A stretch of 64,000 nucleotides of DNA from Halomonas sp. HL-93 (GTDB lineage: Bacteria; Pseudomonadota; Gammaproteobacteria; Pseudomonadales; Halomonadaceae): contig NZ_LT593974.1 in the NCBI RefSeq assembly GCF_900086985.1, positions 4,030,001 to 4,094,000 on the forward strand. Reading direction: 5' to 3'. Position numbers and translations under genes: made by a program. The notes under the pieces were generated by a model. That model did not search any database. It was not told the DNA's origin and saw only the letters and a list, made by a program, of their open reading frames with translations. Positions 1 through 9,375 of the stretch are shown here, in pieces. Numbering within the stretch: the first letter of the stretch is position 1; every line of letters begins with the position of its first letter.

Positions 1-785
1 TTGCCCGGGTGATGATGGGCCTGACGGTGGCGATTTTGCTCGGCGCGCCGCTGGGCACCTGGGCGGGAAACCTGTTTGGCTGGCAGGTGGCTTTTTCCGC
101 AGTGGGCGGGATTGCACTGCTCACCGCATTGTTGATTCGCCTGTGGGTGCCGGTGCAGCCGTTCGATGCAAAGGCAAGCCCGCTTCGCGAACTCTCGGCG
201 TTGGTCAAACAGCGCGTGCTGGTGACGGTGGCCATCGCCTGTATCGGCTGCGGTGGCATGTTCGCGATCTTTAGCTACGTAATGCCGACGCTGACCCAGC
301 AGGCGGGGATGAGTGAGGCACTGGGGCCGCTGGTGCTGGTGATCTTCGGCCTGGGCTCGATCGCCGGTAACCTGATAGGCGGCCGCGCGGCGGACAAGAA
401 TTTGATGCGGGCGATTCCCGCCACCCTGGTGTGGTGCGCGGTGATTCAGGGGCTATTTTATTTTGCTGCCAATAACGTCTGGACCGGCCTGTTGTTTGTT
501 GGCTTGGTGGGTACCAGCATGGCACTTGCCCCCGCGCTGCAAACCCGCTTGATGGATGTTGCAGAAGATGCCCAAACTATGGCCGCCTCGCTCAATCACG
601 CGGCGTTCAACGGCGCCAATGCGTTAGGCGCGTGGCTTGCAGGGCTCGTCATTAGCGCGGGCTTTAGCTGGTCGAGTACTGGTTTGGTGGGCACCGGCTT
701 GGCGCTGTGTGGACTCGTACTGTTTGCTTTCGGGCGCTGGTTAGAGACGCGTTACCCGCCGACCCGAGTGGCTGCCGCACATTAA
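1..785 (+). CDS. MFS transporter (sugar/drug efflux type), 3' part
   Basis: The reading frame is already open at base 3 and ends with TAA at 783-785, so this is the C-terminal two thirds of a gene that begins before the window. About 260 residues are visible, with a run of hydrophobic helices (GLTVAILLGAPLGTWAG, FSAVGGIALLTALLI, LVLVIFGLGSIAGNLIGG). Loop patterns resemble the AraJ/ChlR group of major facilitator exporters, which pump small molecules out by proton antiport. The GTG/ATG/ATG codons at 9-17 lie inside the frame and are unlikely to be the real start. The substrate cannot be told. It converges with and overlaps the extensin-family gene by 4 bp. Confidence 0.85.
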   Translation, partial: ARVMMGLTVAILLGAPLGTWAGNLFGWQVAFSAVGGIALLTALLIRLWVPVQPFDAKASPLRELSALVKQRVLVTVAIACIGCGGMFAIFSYVMPTLTQQAGMSEALGPLVLVIFGLGSIAGNLIGGRAADKNLMRAIPATLVWCAVIQGLFYFAANNVWTGLLFVGLVGTSMALAPALQTRLMDVAEDAQTMAASLNHAAFNGANALGAWLAGLVISAGFSWSSTGLVGTGLALCGLVLFAFGRWLETRYPPTRVAAAH

Positions 786-1477
786 CGGCAGAGGCGGAAG
801 CCGCGCATACCGAAGTGAAAATGGTCGGCATGCGCGGCGTTGTAGTCGGGGCTTAGCGTATTGCCAAAAAAATCACAGGCATCGTCGCGGATGTCACGTA
901 GGAAGTCCCCCGTTGGCCCCTCGTCTCCCCAGTCTTCAAGCAGGGTGATACGCTCGCCGTTTGCCAACCGAAAGCCAATCACGTCCAGCGCTTCGGCGGT
1001 GGCATGCTCGCTGCGTCGCCCGCTCTCGCGGCCATACACATTGCGGCAGGCAAAACTGCCAACGTGATCCACCTGGCGCACTTGGGTGCCGAGAATGTTT
1101 TCGGCGCTGGGCTGCAGCGCATGGCGCTCGAACATCACCCAGGCCAACGCCAGGGGGCAACTGGCCACAAACGACTGATTAAACGCCACGCCGCTGCTTT
1201 GCAGGCGCACCACATTTTCAAGTGGGCAATTCTCGACGGGGATGTAGTCTGCCAGAGGGGAATAGCGCACCGCCTCATCTGGCACGCTATCCAGCGCTGC
1301 CAGGCAGCCGTCACGGTCATTTTCCAGGCGACGAAGTTTTAGTGAGGTGACCGGGGTGATCGGGTCGTCGACATACAGCGGCGCCCACGGTGCCCAGTGG
1401 CGTGGGATCTCGATCAGGTCTTTGTGTAGGGCCACGCCTAACGCTATCAGCGCCAGTATCAGCAATGTGCTTCGCAT
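782..1477 (-). CDS. Extensin-family (PF06904-like) secreted/anchored protein
   Basis: 231 residues. An N-terminal hydrophobic stretch (residues 1-17) is a signal peptide or membrane anchor, so the rest should be periplasmic. The C-terminal half carries the hallmarks of the bacterial extensin-like C-terminal domain: SEHATAEALDV (156-166) and HADHFHF (216-222). These resemble the zinc site of M15/VanY-type peptidoglycan carboxypeptidases. Six cysteines (58, 84, 107, 144, 201, 230) suggest disulfides. A role in cell-wall trimming is inferred from these motifs only; the family is poorly studied. It is divergent from gmk across a 115-bp gap. Confidence 0.75.
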   Translation of the reverse strand: MRSTLLILALIALGVALHKDLIEIPRHWAPWAPLYVDDPITPVTSLKLRRLENDRDGCLAALDSVPDEAVRYSPLADYIPVENCPLENVVRLQSSGVAFNQSFVASCPLALAWVMFERHALQPSAENILGTQVRQVDHVGSFACRNVYGRESGRRSEHATAEALDVIGFRLANGERITLLEDWGDEGPTGDFLRDIRDDACDFFGNTLSPDYNAAHADHFHFGMRGFRLCR

Positions 1478-1592
1478 CGTGACCTCCCTGTTCCGCGAAA
1501 CGCTACAGTCGTCGCGACGTGTGTGCGATACTGCGGCCCTTTCCTACACGCTCTGATCGCACGAGTTTACTTCGCCAACAAGGGAAGCGCGT

Positions 1593-2225
1593 ATGTCCCA
1601 AGGTACACTGTTTATCGTTTCTGCCCCATCGGGGGCGGGTAAAACCAGCCTGGTACGCGAGCTGATCGATAGCCTCGATGGTATTCAGGTGTCGGTATCG
1701 CACACCACGCGTGCCAGGCGCGAAGGCGAGGTCGATGGCGTCAATTACCACTTCACCGATGCGGCTACCTTTGAGGCGATGATTGAGTGCGGCGAGTTTT
1801 TTGAGTATGCCAAGGTTTTCGATAATTACTACGGCACGTCGCGCCAGGCGGCACAAACGATACTCGATGCCGGCCAGGATGTGATCCTTGAGATTGATTG
1901 GCAGGGCGCGCGCCAAGTGCGTGAACAAATGCCCGAGGCGGTATCGATTTTCATCCTGCCGCCGTCGCGCAGTGAGCTTGAACGTCGCCTTGCTAGCCGT
2001 GGCACCGACGAGCATGCCATCATTGCGCGGCGCATGCGTGATGCGATCAGCGAAATGTCACACTATGACGAATACGACTACCTGGTGGTCAACGATGACT
2101 TCACCACCGCCCTTCAGGAATTGCAGTCGCTAGTCATTAGCCGTCGCTTAGCGCGTCCGTTAATGAGCGAACGCCACGCGCCCTTACTGGCAACGCTCTT
2201 GTCACAGGCGCCCGGCGTCGAGTAA
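1593..2225 (+). CDS. gmk: Guanylate kinase
   Basis: 210 residues, normal length. The P-loop APSGAGKTS is at residues 11-19, followed by the GMP-binding region (SHTTRARREGEVDGVNYHF) and the lid. The enzyme phosphorylates GMP to GDP in the cytoplasm, feeding GTP and (p)ppGpp synthesis. The ATG follows AAGGGAAG at a fitting distance. It heads gmk-rpoZ-spoT-ridA, an order conserved in many gammaproteobacteria, where it places a GDP-making enzyme beside a (p)ppGpp-metabolising one. Confidence 0.97.
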   Translation: MSQGTLFIVSAPSGAGKTSLVRELIDSLDGIQVSVSHTTRARREGEVDGVNYHFTDAATFEAMIECGEFFEYAKVFDNYYGTSRQAAQTILDAGQDVILEIDWQGARQVREQMPEAVSIFILPPSRSELERRLASRGTDEHAIIARRMRDAISEMSHYDEYDYLVVNDDFTTALQELQSLVISRRLARPLMSERHAPLLATLLSQAPGVE

Positions 2226-2251
2226 TCTACACGGTTCTACTACCCTCTTTA

Positions 2252-2292
2252 GCTGGATCGGCCCGTTTGACCCCTTACGGAGACGATCCAGC
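2252..2292. repeat. Inverted repeat in the gmk-rpoZ gap
   Basis: GCTGGATCG (2252-2260) and CGATCCAGC (2284-2292) are perfect 9-base inverted arms around a 23-base loop. A second short pairing (CCGT/ACGG) lies inside the loop. It can form a hairpin just upstream of the rpoZ ribosome-binding site. There is no T-run, so it is not a classical terminator; a leader structure or processing site is possible. Confidence 0.5.
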
Positions 2293-2315
2293 GTCGTTAT
2301 TACAGGAAGGCACCC

Positions 2316-2576
2316 ATGGCTCGCGTCACCGTTGAAGACTGTCTTGATCATGTCGAAAATCGTTTCAAACTCGTAATGATCTCCACCCAGCGTGCCCGTC
2401 AGCTGGCGCGGGGCACCCGCGATTCCCAGCTTGCTTGGGAAAATGACAAACCCACTGTTTTGGCGCTGCGCGAAATTGCTGCGGGTTTAGTTGATCACAC
2501 GGTACTGGACGAACCAGTTGAAGCGCCTGTTCGCGCTCGTCCAGCGATGGCTCCCAGCGCACAAATCGACGACTAG
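2316..2576 (+). CDS. rpoZ: RNA polymerase omega subunit
   Basis: 86 residues, normal for omega. The N-terminus ([17 protein letters not shown]) and the RARQLARG segment are characteristic. Omega binds the beta-prime subunit, helps its assembly into RNA polymerase, and forms part of one ppGpp site. The ATG is preceded by AGGAAGG. It lies 27 bp upstream of spoT, as in many relatives, so the two are probably co-transcribed. Confidence 0.96.
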   Translation: MARVTVEDCLDHVENRFKLVMISTQRARQLARGTRDSQLAWENDKPTVLALREIAAGLVDHTVLDEPVEAPVRARPAMAPSAQIDD

Positions 2577-2603
2577 GTTCACGACCGATTAGAGGCGCGG
2601 TGA

Positions 2604-4733
2604 ATGTTTACCATTGACGACCTGGCCGACCGACTCGGCGGCTACTTACCTCCCGACGAGATCCAACAGGTCAAACGCGCCTTTTATTACGCCGAACAGG
2701 CCCACGACGGCCAGCGGCGTCGCTCCGGCGAGCCTTACGTTACCCATCCGCTGGCGGTGGCCAATATTCTGGCGAACATGCACATGGACCATCAAAGCCT
2801 GATGGCCGCCATGCTGCACGATGTGATTGAAGACACTGGCGTGTCCAAAAAAGCGCTGGGTGCACAGTTCGGTGAGCCGGTCGCCGAATTGGTAGACGGG
2901 GTCTCCAAACTGACCCAGATCACCTTTGAAGATAAAGCCGTCGCCCAGGCAGAAAACTTCCAAAAGATGGTGTTGGCGATGTCGCGGGATATCCGCGTGA
3001 TAATCGTCAAGCTGGCCGACCGTCTGCATAACATGCGCACCTTGGGAGCGCTGCGCCCCGATAAAAAGCGCCGCATCGCCCGCGAGACACTTGAAATCTA
3101 CGCCCGCATCGCCGGTCGGCTAGGTATTAACACCATTCGCGTTGAGCTTGAAGACCTTTCCTTTCAGGCGATTCACCCGATGCGCTCGGAACGCATCAAG
3201 CGTGCCGTTTCTAATGCCCGGGGGCACCGGCGTAGCGCGATGCGTGAAGTCCAGGCCACGCTACAAAAAAGCGTTGATGACGAAGCGCTGAGCGGCACGG
3301 TGGTCGGCCGTCAAAAGCATCTGTTGTCGATTTACCGCAAGATGCGTGACCAGCGTAAGCCGTTTGTCGAAATCATGGATGTGTTCGGTTTTCGGATCAT
3401 CACCGAAGATGTCGCCAGCTGCTATCGTATTTTGGGCGTTGTGCATAACCTGTATAAGCCGGTGCCAGGGCGCTTTAAAGATTACATCGCCATTCCCAAG
3501 GCCAACGGCTACCAGAGCCTGCACACCACATTGTTTGGTGCCCGGGGCATGCCCATTGAGGTGCAGATTCGCACCCGGGAAATGGAAGCCATGGCCAACA
3601 ACGGCATTGCCGCGCACTGGCTGTATAAAGCCGGGCAAACCTCGCACCCGATAGCCGAGGGTAGCCATGCACGGGCGCGCGCCTGGGTGAAAGGGCTACT
3701 CGAGATGCAGCGTCACGCGGGCGATTCCCTCGAGTTTATCGAGCACGTCAAAAACGACCTGTTTCCCGACGATATCTACGTATTCACTCCCAAAGGCGAC
3801 ATCATGGAGTTGCCCCAGGGGGCGACGGTTATCGATTTTGCCTACACGGTGCATACCGATATCGGCAATAACTGCATTGCCTGCCGGATAGATCGGCATC
3901 TGGCGCCGCTTTCCACGCGTCTGGAAAGCGGCCAGACGCTGGAGATCATCACCGCGCCAGGGGCACGCCCCAACTTGTCTTGGCTGAACTTCGTGACCAC
4001 CGCCAAGGCACGCTCGGCAATTCGCCATGCGCTCAAGCACCAGCAGCAAACCGAAGCGGTGATGCTCGGCCGGCGACTGCTAAACAAAGCGTTGGCACCG
4101 TTCAATACCAGCCTGGAAGAGCTGGATCCAACGGTTTTAACCCGCGCATTTGACCAACTCGATGTAGCCTCCGAAGAGGCGCTTTTGGAATCATTAGGAT
4201 TAGGCAACCGTGTTGCCCATGTGGTCGCGCGACGTTTGGTGGACGTGTCAGACGGTCATCCAAGCGAACTGGTCAACGAGGGCACCAGCCATAAAGCGGT
4301 GATGATAAGCGGCGGCGAAGGCATGGTGATTAACTATGCCCGCTGTTGTCATCCGCTGCCTGGGGATACTGTTGTTGGACACTTGTCTATGGGCAAAGGC
4401 TTGGTGGTCCACCGGGCAGAATGTAAAAATCTGGCCGATAGAGACGACCCGGATAAAGTCTTTGCGCTGGAATGGTCAGAGCATATCGACGAAGACTTTC
4501 CAGTGGCCCTACGTATTGAAATTGAAAGCCGCCGGGGGTTGGTCGCCGAGCTTGCCGGGCTGGTCACTGATGCCGATGCCAACATTGAGCGCATTAGCAT
4601 CGAAGAGCGCGACGCCCGCCTAGCCACGGTGAATCTCACGCTTTCGGTGAAGGGCCGTGTTCACCTCGCCCGCATCATGAAACGTATTCGTAATCTGCCC
4701 AACGTCGGCAAAATAACCCGCATGGCAAATTAA
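2604..4733 (+). CDS. spoT: Bifunctional (p)ppGpp synthetase/hydrolase SpoT
   Basis: 709 residues, full length. Order of domains: HD hydrolase with H48 and H72-D73 (HDVIEDT, 72-78); synthetase domain including GRFKDYIAIPKANGYQSLHT; TGS domain (VFTPKGDIMELPQGATVIDF); a cysteine-containing segment (YARCCHPLPGD); C-terminal ACT domain. It makes and degrades the stringent-response alarmone (p)ppGpp in the cytoplasm. The intact HD motif separates it from RelA, which lacks hydrolase activity. Whether the synthetase half is strong cannot be judged from sequence. Confidence 0.96.
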   Translation: MFTIDDLADRLGGYLPPDEIQQVKRAFYYAEQAHDGQRRRSGEPYVTHPLAVANILANMHMDHQSLMAAMLHDVIEDTGVSKKALGAQFGEPVAELVDGVSKLTQITFEDKAVAQAENFQKMVLAMSRDIRVIIVKLADRLHNMRTLGALRPDKKRRIARETLEIYARIAGRLGINTIRVELEDLSFQAIHPMRSERIKRAVSNARGHRRSAMREVQATLQKSVDDEALSGTVVGRQKHLLSIYRKMRDQRKPFVEIMDVFGFRIITEDVASCYRILGVVHNLYKPVPGRFKDYIAIPKANGYQSLHTTLFGARGMPIEVQIRTREMEAMANNGIAAHWLYKAGQTSHPIAEGSHARARAWVKGLLEMQRHAGDSLEFIEHVKNDLFPDDIYVFTPKGDIMELPQGATVIDFAYTVHTDIGNNCIACRIDRHLAPLSTRLESGQTLEIITAPGARPNLSWLNFVTTAKARSAIRHALKHQQQTEAVMLGRRLLNKALAPFNTSLEELDPTVLTRAFDQLDVASEEALLESLGLGNRVAHVVARRLVDVSDGHPSELVNEGTSHKAVMISGGEGMVINYARCCHPLPGDTVVGHLSMGKGLVVHRAECKNLADRDDPDKVFALEWSEHIDEDFPVALRIEIESRRGLVAELAGLVTDADANIERISIEERDARLATVNLTLSVKGRVHLARIMKRIRNLPNVGKITRMAN

Positions 4734-4833
4734 GCGCCCGCTGTGGCTGCTCGCTGGCCCAAGGCTGGCTAGCGTAAGCTATGGCAGGGGCCATCAACAT
4801 GAACATTTAACGCATCAAGGAGCATGACATCCA

Positions 4834-5223
4834 ATGAGCAACAAAGCTGTTATCAACACTGAAAAAGCTCCCGCCGCTATCGGCCCTTACTCTCAGGCGA
4901 TTAAGGCAGGCAATACCGTGTATCTGTCGGGCCAGATTCCCCTCGACCCGGCCACCATGGAGATCGTCTCCGACGATTTCGAAACGCAGGCACGTCAAGT
5001 GTTTACCAATTTACAGGCGGTATGTGAAGAAGCCGCCGGCACGCTGGGCGATGTCGTCAAGCTGAACCTCTACCTGGTCGATTTAGATAATTTCGCGATT
5101 GTGAACAAGGTAATGGAAGAGTTCTTTTCAATGCCGTTTCCAGCTCGCGCCGCGGTGGGCGTTAAAGCCTTGCCGAAAGGTAGTCAGGTAGAAGCCGAAG
5201 CCGTCATGGTGATTGGCGATTAA
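4834..5223 (+). CDS. ridA: RidA family reactive enamine/imine deaminase
   Basis: 129 residues, the usual RidA/YjgF/UK114 length. It opens with the typical KAPAAIGPYSQAI segment and carries the catalytic arginine region FPARAAVGV. RidA hydrolyses 2-aminoacrylate and related enamines released by PLP enzymes, protecting those enzymes from damage. The ATG lies 11 bases after AAGGAG. The position directly after spoT is conserved among relatives. Exact paralogue assignment within the Rid family is inferred. Confidence 0.92.
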   Translation: MSNKAVINTEKAPAAIGPYSQAIKAGNTVYLSGQIPLDPATMEIVSDDFETQARQVFTNLQAVCEEAAGTLGDVVKLNLYLVDLDNFAIVNKVMEEFFSMPFPARAAVGVKALPKGSQVEAEAVMVIGD

Positions 5224-5240
5224 GACTTGATAATACTTAC

Positions 5241-5267
5241 CATCAGCGAGCCGAGTGCTCGCTGATG
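5241..5267. terminator. Hairpin between convergent ridA and SDR genes
   Basis: CATCAGCGAGC (5241-5251) and GCTCGCTGATG (5257-5267) form an 11-bp perfect stem with a 5-base loop. It sits 18 bp after ridA and 29 bp before the end of the opposing gene. No strong T-run follows on either strand. It probably acts as a two-way transcription stop or 3'-end protector. Confidence 0.6.
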
Positions 5268-5295
5268 GAAGTGCGCTGAATGCGTGGGTGGGGGG

Positions 5296-6186
5296 TTATA
5301 CTTTTTGCACGCGCCAAAAACCGCCTTCTTTCAACACCTGAGCGTAGCCTTCACGGAAGGTTGGGTAGCGGAATTGATAGCCGGTGTCGAGGATCCGCCG
5401 ATTGTCGCAGCGCTTGCTGGTACGCCGACGCAATGGTGACTGCATGGTATCGGTGGACTCTACCTTAAGCTGCTTGGCGATCCAGGCCATCACGTTATGC
5501 ATTGTGACCGGCTCGCAATCGCTGCCCAGGTAAAGATCAGCCAAAGGCTGGCCTTTTTCCTGGCAGTGGATCAGATGGGCCAAAATGCCGGTACAGTCGT
5601 CGCGATGAATGCGGTTGGAATAGATCACCGGCGTCACCGAGGATAATCGGCCTTCGGCAACCTGATGAATGAGTCGGTCACGGCCGGGGCCGTAAATGCC
5701 CGAAAAACGCACCACGGTGCCGGGCAGCGGGTGATTGATCAGCGCTTGCTCGGCTTGGCACATCAGCGTGCCGGAGAAGCTGGTTGGCTCGGTAGGGCTT
5801 TCTTCGTTGACGACCTCGCCTTCCTGCTGGCCGTAGACGCTGGTGGAAGAGACAAAAAACACGCGGCGCGGCGGGGTGGCGTGTTGCTCCAAAACGCTCA
5901 GCACCCGCTTCAAGCCTTCGGGGTAGGCACTTTGGTAGGCGCTTTCTTCAAAGTGGTCCGCGCTCACCGTGTAAACGACGTAATCCACCTCGGGAAGCGC
6001 GCTGGCGTCGGCATCCTCAAGCGTATTCAAGTCCAGGGCTAAGGGCTCGATGCCGGTATCTTGCAATGCGTTGACTTGGCGGCGAACGCCAATCACGCGA
6101 TGTCCTTCGCTGAGCAGTTCGCGGCCTAGCGTGATGCCAATATCGCCACAGCCAATAATCAGTACCGTTAGCGTCACCTTGCTCAC
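5296..6186 (-). CDS. SDR family NAD(P)-dependent oxidoreductase/epimerase (YeeZ-like)
   Basis: 296 residues. The N-terminus has the Rossmann motif IGCGDIGITLG and the chain carries an extended-SDR style SSTSVYGQ segment with the active-site Ser and Tyr region. The overall layout resembles the YeeZ/NAD-dependent epimerase group. These bind NAD(P) and act on sugars or other alcohols; the substrate here is unknown. It stands alone, convergent with ridA and divergent from oxyR. Confidence 0.8.
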   Translation of the reverse strand: MSKVTLTVLIIGCGDIGITLGRELLSEGHRVIGVRRQVNALQDTGIEPLALDLNTLEDADASALPEVDYVVYTVSADHFEESAYQSAYPEGLKRVLSVLEQHATPPRRVFFVSSTSVYGQQEGEVVNEESPTEPTSFSGTLMCQAEQALINHPLPGTVVRFSGIYGPGRDRLIHQVAEGRLSSVTPVIYSNRIHRDDCTGILAHLIHCQEKGQPLADLYLGSDCEPVTMHNVMAWIAKQLKVESTDTMQSPLRRRTSKRCDNRRILDTGYQFRYPTFREGYAQVLKEGGFWRVQKV

Positions 6187-6358
6187 TCCTATTGATAAAT
6201 AATCCCTATTAGATACAAAGTCCCTGATCTACAATTCCTTAAGAGAAAGCAATAGTAGAGACGACATCGTCAGCAGGGCTTGCCTGTCCTTTTCCTTCCC
6301 GCTAATTGTCACGATCGTTAGTCACAAGCTGCTACGAGAGGATGCCACCGGCACCACT

Positions 6359-7288
6359 ATGACTTTAACAGAACTTCGCTACATCGTAACCCTTGCCCAA
6401 GAACGCCACTTTGGCCGCGCTGCTGAACGCTGCCATGTTTCCCAGCCAACGCTGTCGGTGGCCGTCAAAAAGCTAGAAGATGAGCTAGAAACGCCATTGT
6501 TTGAGCGTTCCAAGGCGACGGTCCAAGTGACCCCGCTGGGTGAAAAGATCATCGCTCAGGCGCAGCGCGTACTTGAGCAGAGTAGCCTGATCTTTGACAT
6601 GGCCAGTGCCGGTAAGGATCAGCTCGCTAATCCGCTACGCATCGGGGCCATTTACACCATCGGGCCCTATCTGTTTCCGCACTTGGTTCCCCAACTGGCC
6701 AAGGCCGCACCGCAGATGCCCTTGTACATTGAAGAAGGGCTGACCGGCGCGCTGCGTACCAAGCTGCGCAACGGCGAACTGGATGTGATTATCGTGGCGT
6801 TGCCGTTTACCGAAACCGACGTGGTGACCAAGCCGATTTACGATGAAACCTTTGAAGTGCTGATGCCCGCCAAGCATCGTTGGGAAGCGCGGGAAGCGAT
6901 CCATAAAGAAGAGCTATTAGAAGAACGTCTATTACTGTTGGGCGAGGGCCATTGCTTCCGCGATCAGCTATTGGAAGCCTGCCCGGCGATTACCCAAAAA
7001 CTCAACAACCCCAACAACACGTTAATCGCCGAAGGAGGGTCGCTAGAAACCATCCGACATATGGTGGCCTCCAAGCTGGGCATCACCGTGCTGCCACAGT
7101 CAGCGCTGGGCATGGATCAATATGAAAACGCCATGCTGATCAGCCGCCCCTTTGTCGGCCCCGCGCCCTCGCGGACGGTGGCGATTGCCTGGCGGGCCAG
7201 CTTTCCCCGTCCCAAAGCCATTGATGCGCTGGTGAATGCGATCAGCCAGTGCCGTCAGCCGGCCAAGGCGGCGACGGCAGGGTCATGA
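6359..7288 (+). CDS. oxyR: Hydrogen peroxide-sensing LysR regulator OxyR
   Basis: 309 residues. The N-terminal winged helix-turn-helix (about 1-60, HFGRAAERCHVSQPTLSVAVKK) is typical. The regulatory domain contains GHCFRDQLLEACP with cysteines at 199 and 208, the same numbers as the redox pair of E. coli OxyR. That match makes peroxide sensing through a disulfide very likely. The stop codon overlaps the recG start (ATGA), so the two genes are translationally coupled, an arrangement also known in Pseudomonas. Confidence 0.95.
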   Translation: MTLTELRYIVTLAQERHFGRAAERCHVSQPTLSVAVKKLEDELETPLFERSKATVQVTPLGEKIIAQAQRVLEQSSLIFDMASAGKDQLANPLRIGAIYTIGPYLFPHLVPQLAKAAPQMPLYIEEGLTGALRTKLRNGELDVIIVALPFTETDVVTKPIYDETFEVLMPAKHRWEAREAIHKEELLEERLLLLGEGHCFRDQLLEACPAITQKLNNPNNTLIAEGGSLETIRHMVASKLGITVLPQSALGMDQYENAMLISRPFVGPAPSRTVAIAWRASFPRPKAIDALVNAISQCRQPAKAATAGS

Positions 7289-9363
7289 CGGCGCTTTCGG
7301 AACCAGTCACGGCGCTTAAAGGCGTTGGCGAAGCGCTAGCCTTGAAGCTGGCCAGATTAGGCATTGAGCAGGTTAGCGACCTGCTGTTTCATTTACCGCT
7401 GCGTTATCAAGACCGCACCCGACTAACACCTATCGGTGAGCTGCGCGCTGGCAGCGAGGCGGTGATTGAAGGCGACGTCACCGCCTGCGACGTGGTGAAG
7501 GGGCGTCGGCGCAGCTTGCTGGTGCGGCTGCGCGATAACAGCGGCATTTTAAGCCTGCGTTTTTTCCACTTCTCGCCCGCCCAGCAGCAACAGCTGCGCC
7601 CGGGAGCCACCGTGCGTGCATTTGGCGAAGCGCGCGCCGGGGCCACGGGGCTGGAGATTTATCACCCTGAGTACCGGCTAAGCGGCGGCAGCGAAACCCC
7701 GGTTGATGAGTACTTTACGCCGATTTACCCGACCACCGAGGGGTTGCATCAAACGCGGTTGCGCGCGTTGACCCAACAGGCGCTGGGTCTATTGGACGCA
7801 CAACCCGAGGCGCTGCCTGACGTTATTCCTGACGCCCTGCGCCAGCGCTTCAAGCTACCTGGGCTTCACGCCAGCCTGAAACTTCTCCACCAGCCGCCGC
7901 CAGAGGCCGACCTGGAACAGCTCACCCACGGCCACCATCCGGCGACGCGGCGTTTGGCGCTGGAAGAACTGTTGGCCCACCAGCTAAGCCTGCGCGAGGT
8001 GCGGTTACGCATTCAGGCGGATGGCGCCCCCGAACTGCCCAGCGGGAGAAACCTTCAGGCGCGCTTTTTAGCCCAGTTGCCCTTTGCCTTGACCAGCGCC
8101 CAAGGGCGGGTGCTTGAAGAGATTGCGTTGGACCTGGCCCGTCCTGCCCCGATGTTGCGGCTGGTTCAGGGCGATGTGGGGTCAGGGAAGACCGTGGTTG
8201 CTGCCATGGCGGCGCTGTCGGCGCTGGCGGGCAACTGCCAGGCGGCAATCATGGCGCCCACGGAAATCCTCGCCGAGCAGCATTACCGCTCGTTTAAAGC
8301 CTGGTTCGAACCGCTGGGCATCGAAGTAGCGTGGCTGTCCGGCAAGCTCAAAGGCAAGGCACGGCTGGATACCAAGGCGGCGATTGCCGATGGACGCGCG
8401 CGCATGGTGGTCGGCACCCACGCGCTGTTCCAGGACGATGTCCATTTCCAGTGCCTAGGGCTGGCGATTATCGACGAGCAGCACCGTTTCGGCGTGCATC
8501 AGCGCCTGGCGCTGCGTGAAAAAGGCGAAGCAGGCGGGCTTACCCCTCACCAGTTGATCATGACCGCCACGCCGATACCCCGCACGCTGGCCATGAGCGC
8601 CTACGCGGATTTGGATGTCTCGGTGATCGACGAGCTGCCCCCAGGGCGCACGCCGGTGAAAACCGTCGTGGTCTCCGACGAGCGTCGCCCCGAAGTGGTG
8701 GAACGTATTCGCCGTGCCTGCAGTGAGGGCCGCCAGGCCTACTGGGTGTGCACGCTGATCGAAGAGTCCGAAGCGCTGCAGTGCCAGGCGGCGGAAGTGA
8801 CCCGCGACGAACTCACCGACGCGCTGCCGGAGCTGGCGATAGGCTTGGTGCACGGGCGCATGAAGTCCGGTGAAAAAGCCGAGGTGATGGCGGCTTTTCA
8901 ACAAGGCGAGCTGGATTTACTGGTCGCCACCACGGTCATTGAAGTGGGTGTAGACGTACCCAACGCTAGCCTGATGATTATCGAAAATCCCGAGCGGCTA
9001 GGGCTTTCTCAGCTTCATCAGTTGCGCGGCCGTGTAGGGCGCGGCAGCACCGAGAGTTTCTGTGTGCTGCTCTACCACCCGCCGCTGTCCAAAACCTCCC
9101 GGCAGCGTTTGGCGGTGATGCGCGAGACCACCGACGGCTTTCGCATCGCCGAGAAAGACCTGGAGATCCGCGGCCCCGGCGAGGTGCTCGGCACCCGCCA
9201 AACCGGCCTTGCGCAGATGAAAGTTGCCGATCTGGAGCGTGACGGCGACCTGCTGGATCAAGTTACCGCGCTGGCAAAGGCACTGCAGGGCAACAAGGAC
9301 ATCACCACCGTGCTGGTGCGCCGTTGGCTAGGCGAAGCTGCCGGGCGATATGGGCAGGTTTAG
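7285..9363 (+). CDS. recG: ATP-dependent DNA helicase RecG
   Basis: 692 residues from the ATG at 7285, which overlaps the oxyR stop and gives the family length; an upstream in-frame start at 7249 lies inside oxyR and is less likely. An N-terminal wedge/OB domain is followed by superfamily 2 helicase motifs: VQGDVGSGKT (Walker A), DEQH (Walker B) and GRVGRG (motif VI). RecG remodels stalled replication forks and branch-migrates Holliday junctions. Confidence 0.96.
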   Translation: MTALSEPVTALKGVGEALALKLARLGIEQVSDLLFHLPLRYQDRTRLTPIGELRAGSEAVIEGDVTACDVVKGRRRSLLVRLRDNSGILSLRFFHFSPAQQQQLRPGATVRAFGEARAGATGLEIYHPEYRLSGGSETPVDEYFTPIYPTTEGLHQTRLRALTQQALGLLDAQPEALPDVIPDALRQRFKLPGLHASLKLLHQPPPEADLEQLTHGHHPATRRLALEELLAHQLSLREVRLRIQADGAPELPSGRNLQARFLAQLPFALTSAQGRVLEEIALDLARPAPMLRLVQGDVGSGKTVVAAMAALSALAGNCQAAIMAPTEILAEQHYRSFKAWFEPLGIEVAWLSGKLKGKARLDTKAAIADGRARMVVGTHALFQDDVHFQCLGLAIIDEQHRFGVHQRLALREKGEAGGLTPHQLIMTATPIPRTLAMSAYADLDVSVIDELPPGRTPVKTVVVSDERRPEVVERIRRACSEGRQAYWVCTLIEESEALQCQAAEVTRDELTDALPELAIGLVHGRMKSGEKAEVMAAFQQGELDLLVATTVIEVGVDVPNASLMIIENPERLGLSQLHQLRGRVGRGSTESFCVLLYHPPLSKTSRQRLAVMRETTDGFRIAEKDLEIRGPGEVLGTRQTGLAQMKVADLERDGDLLDQVTALAKALQGNKDITTVLVRRWLGEAAGRYGQV

Positions 9364-9375
9364 CGTCGGTGTGAG

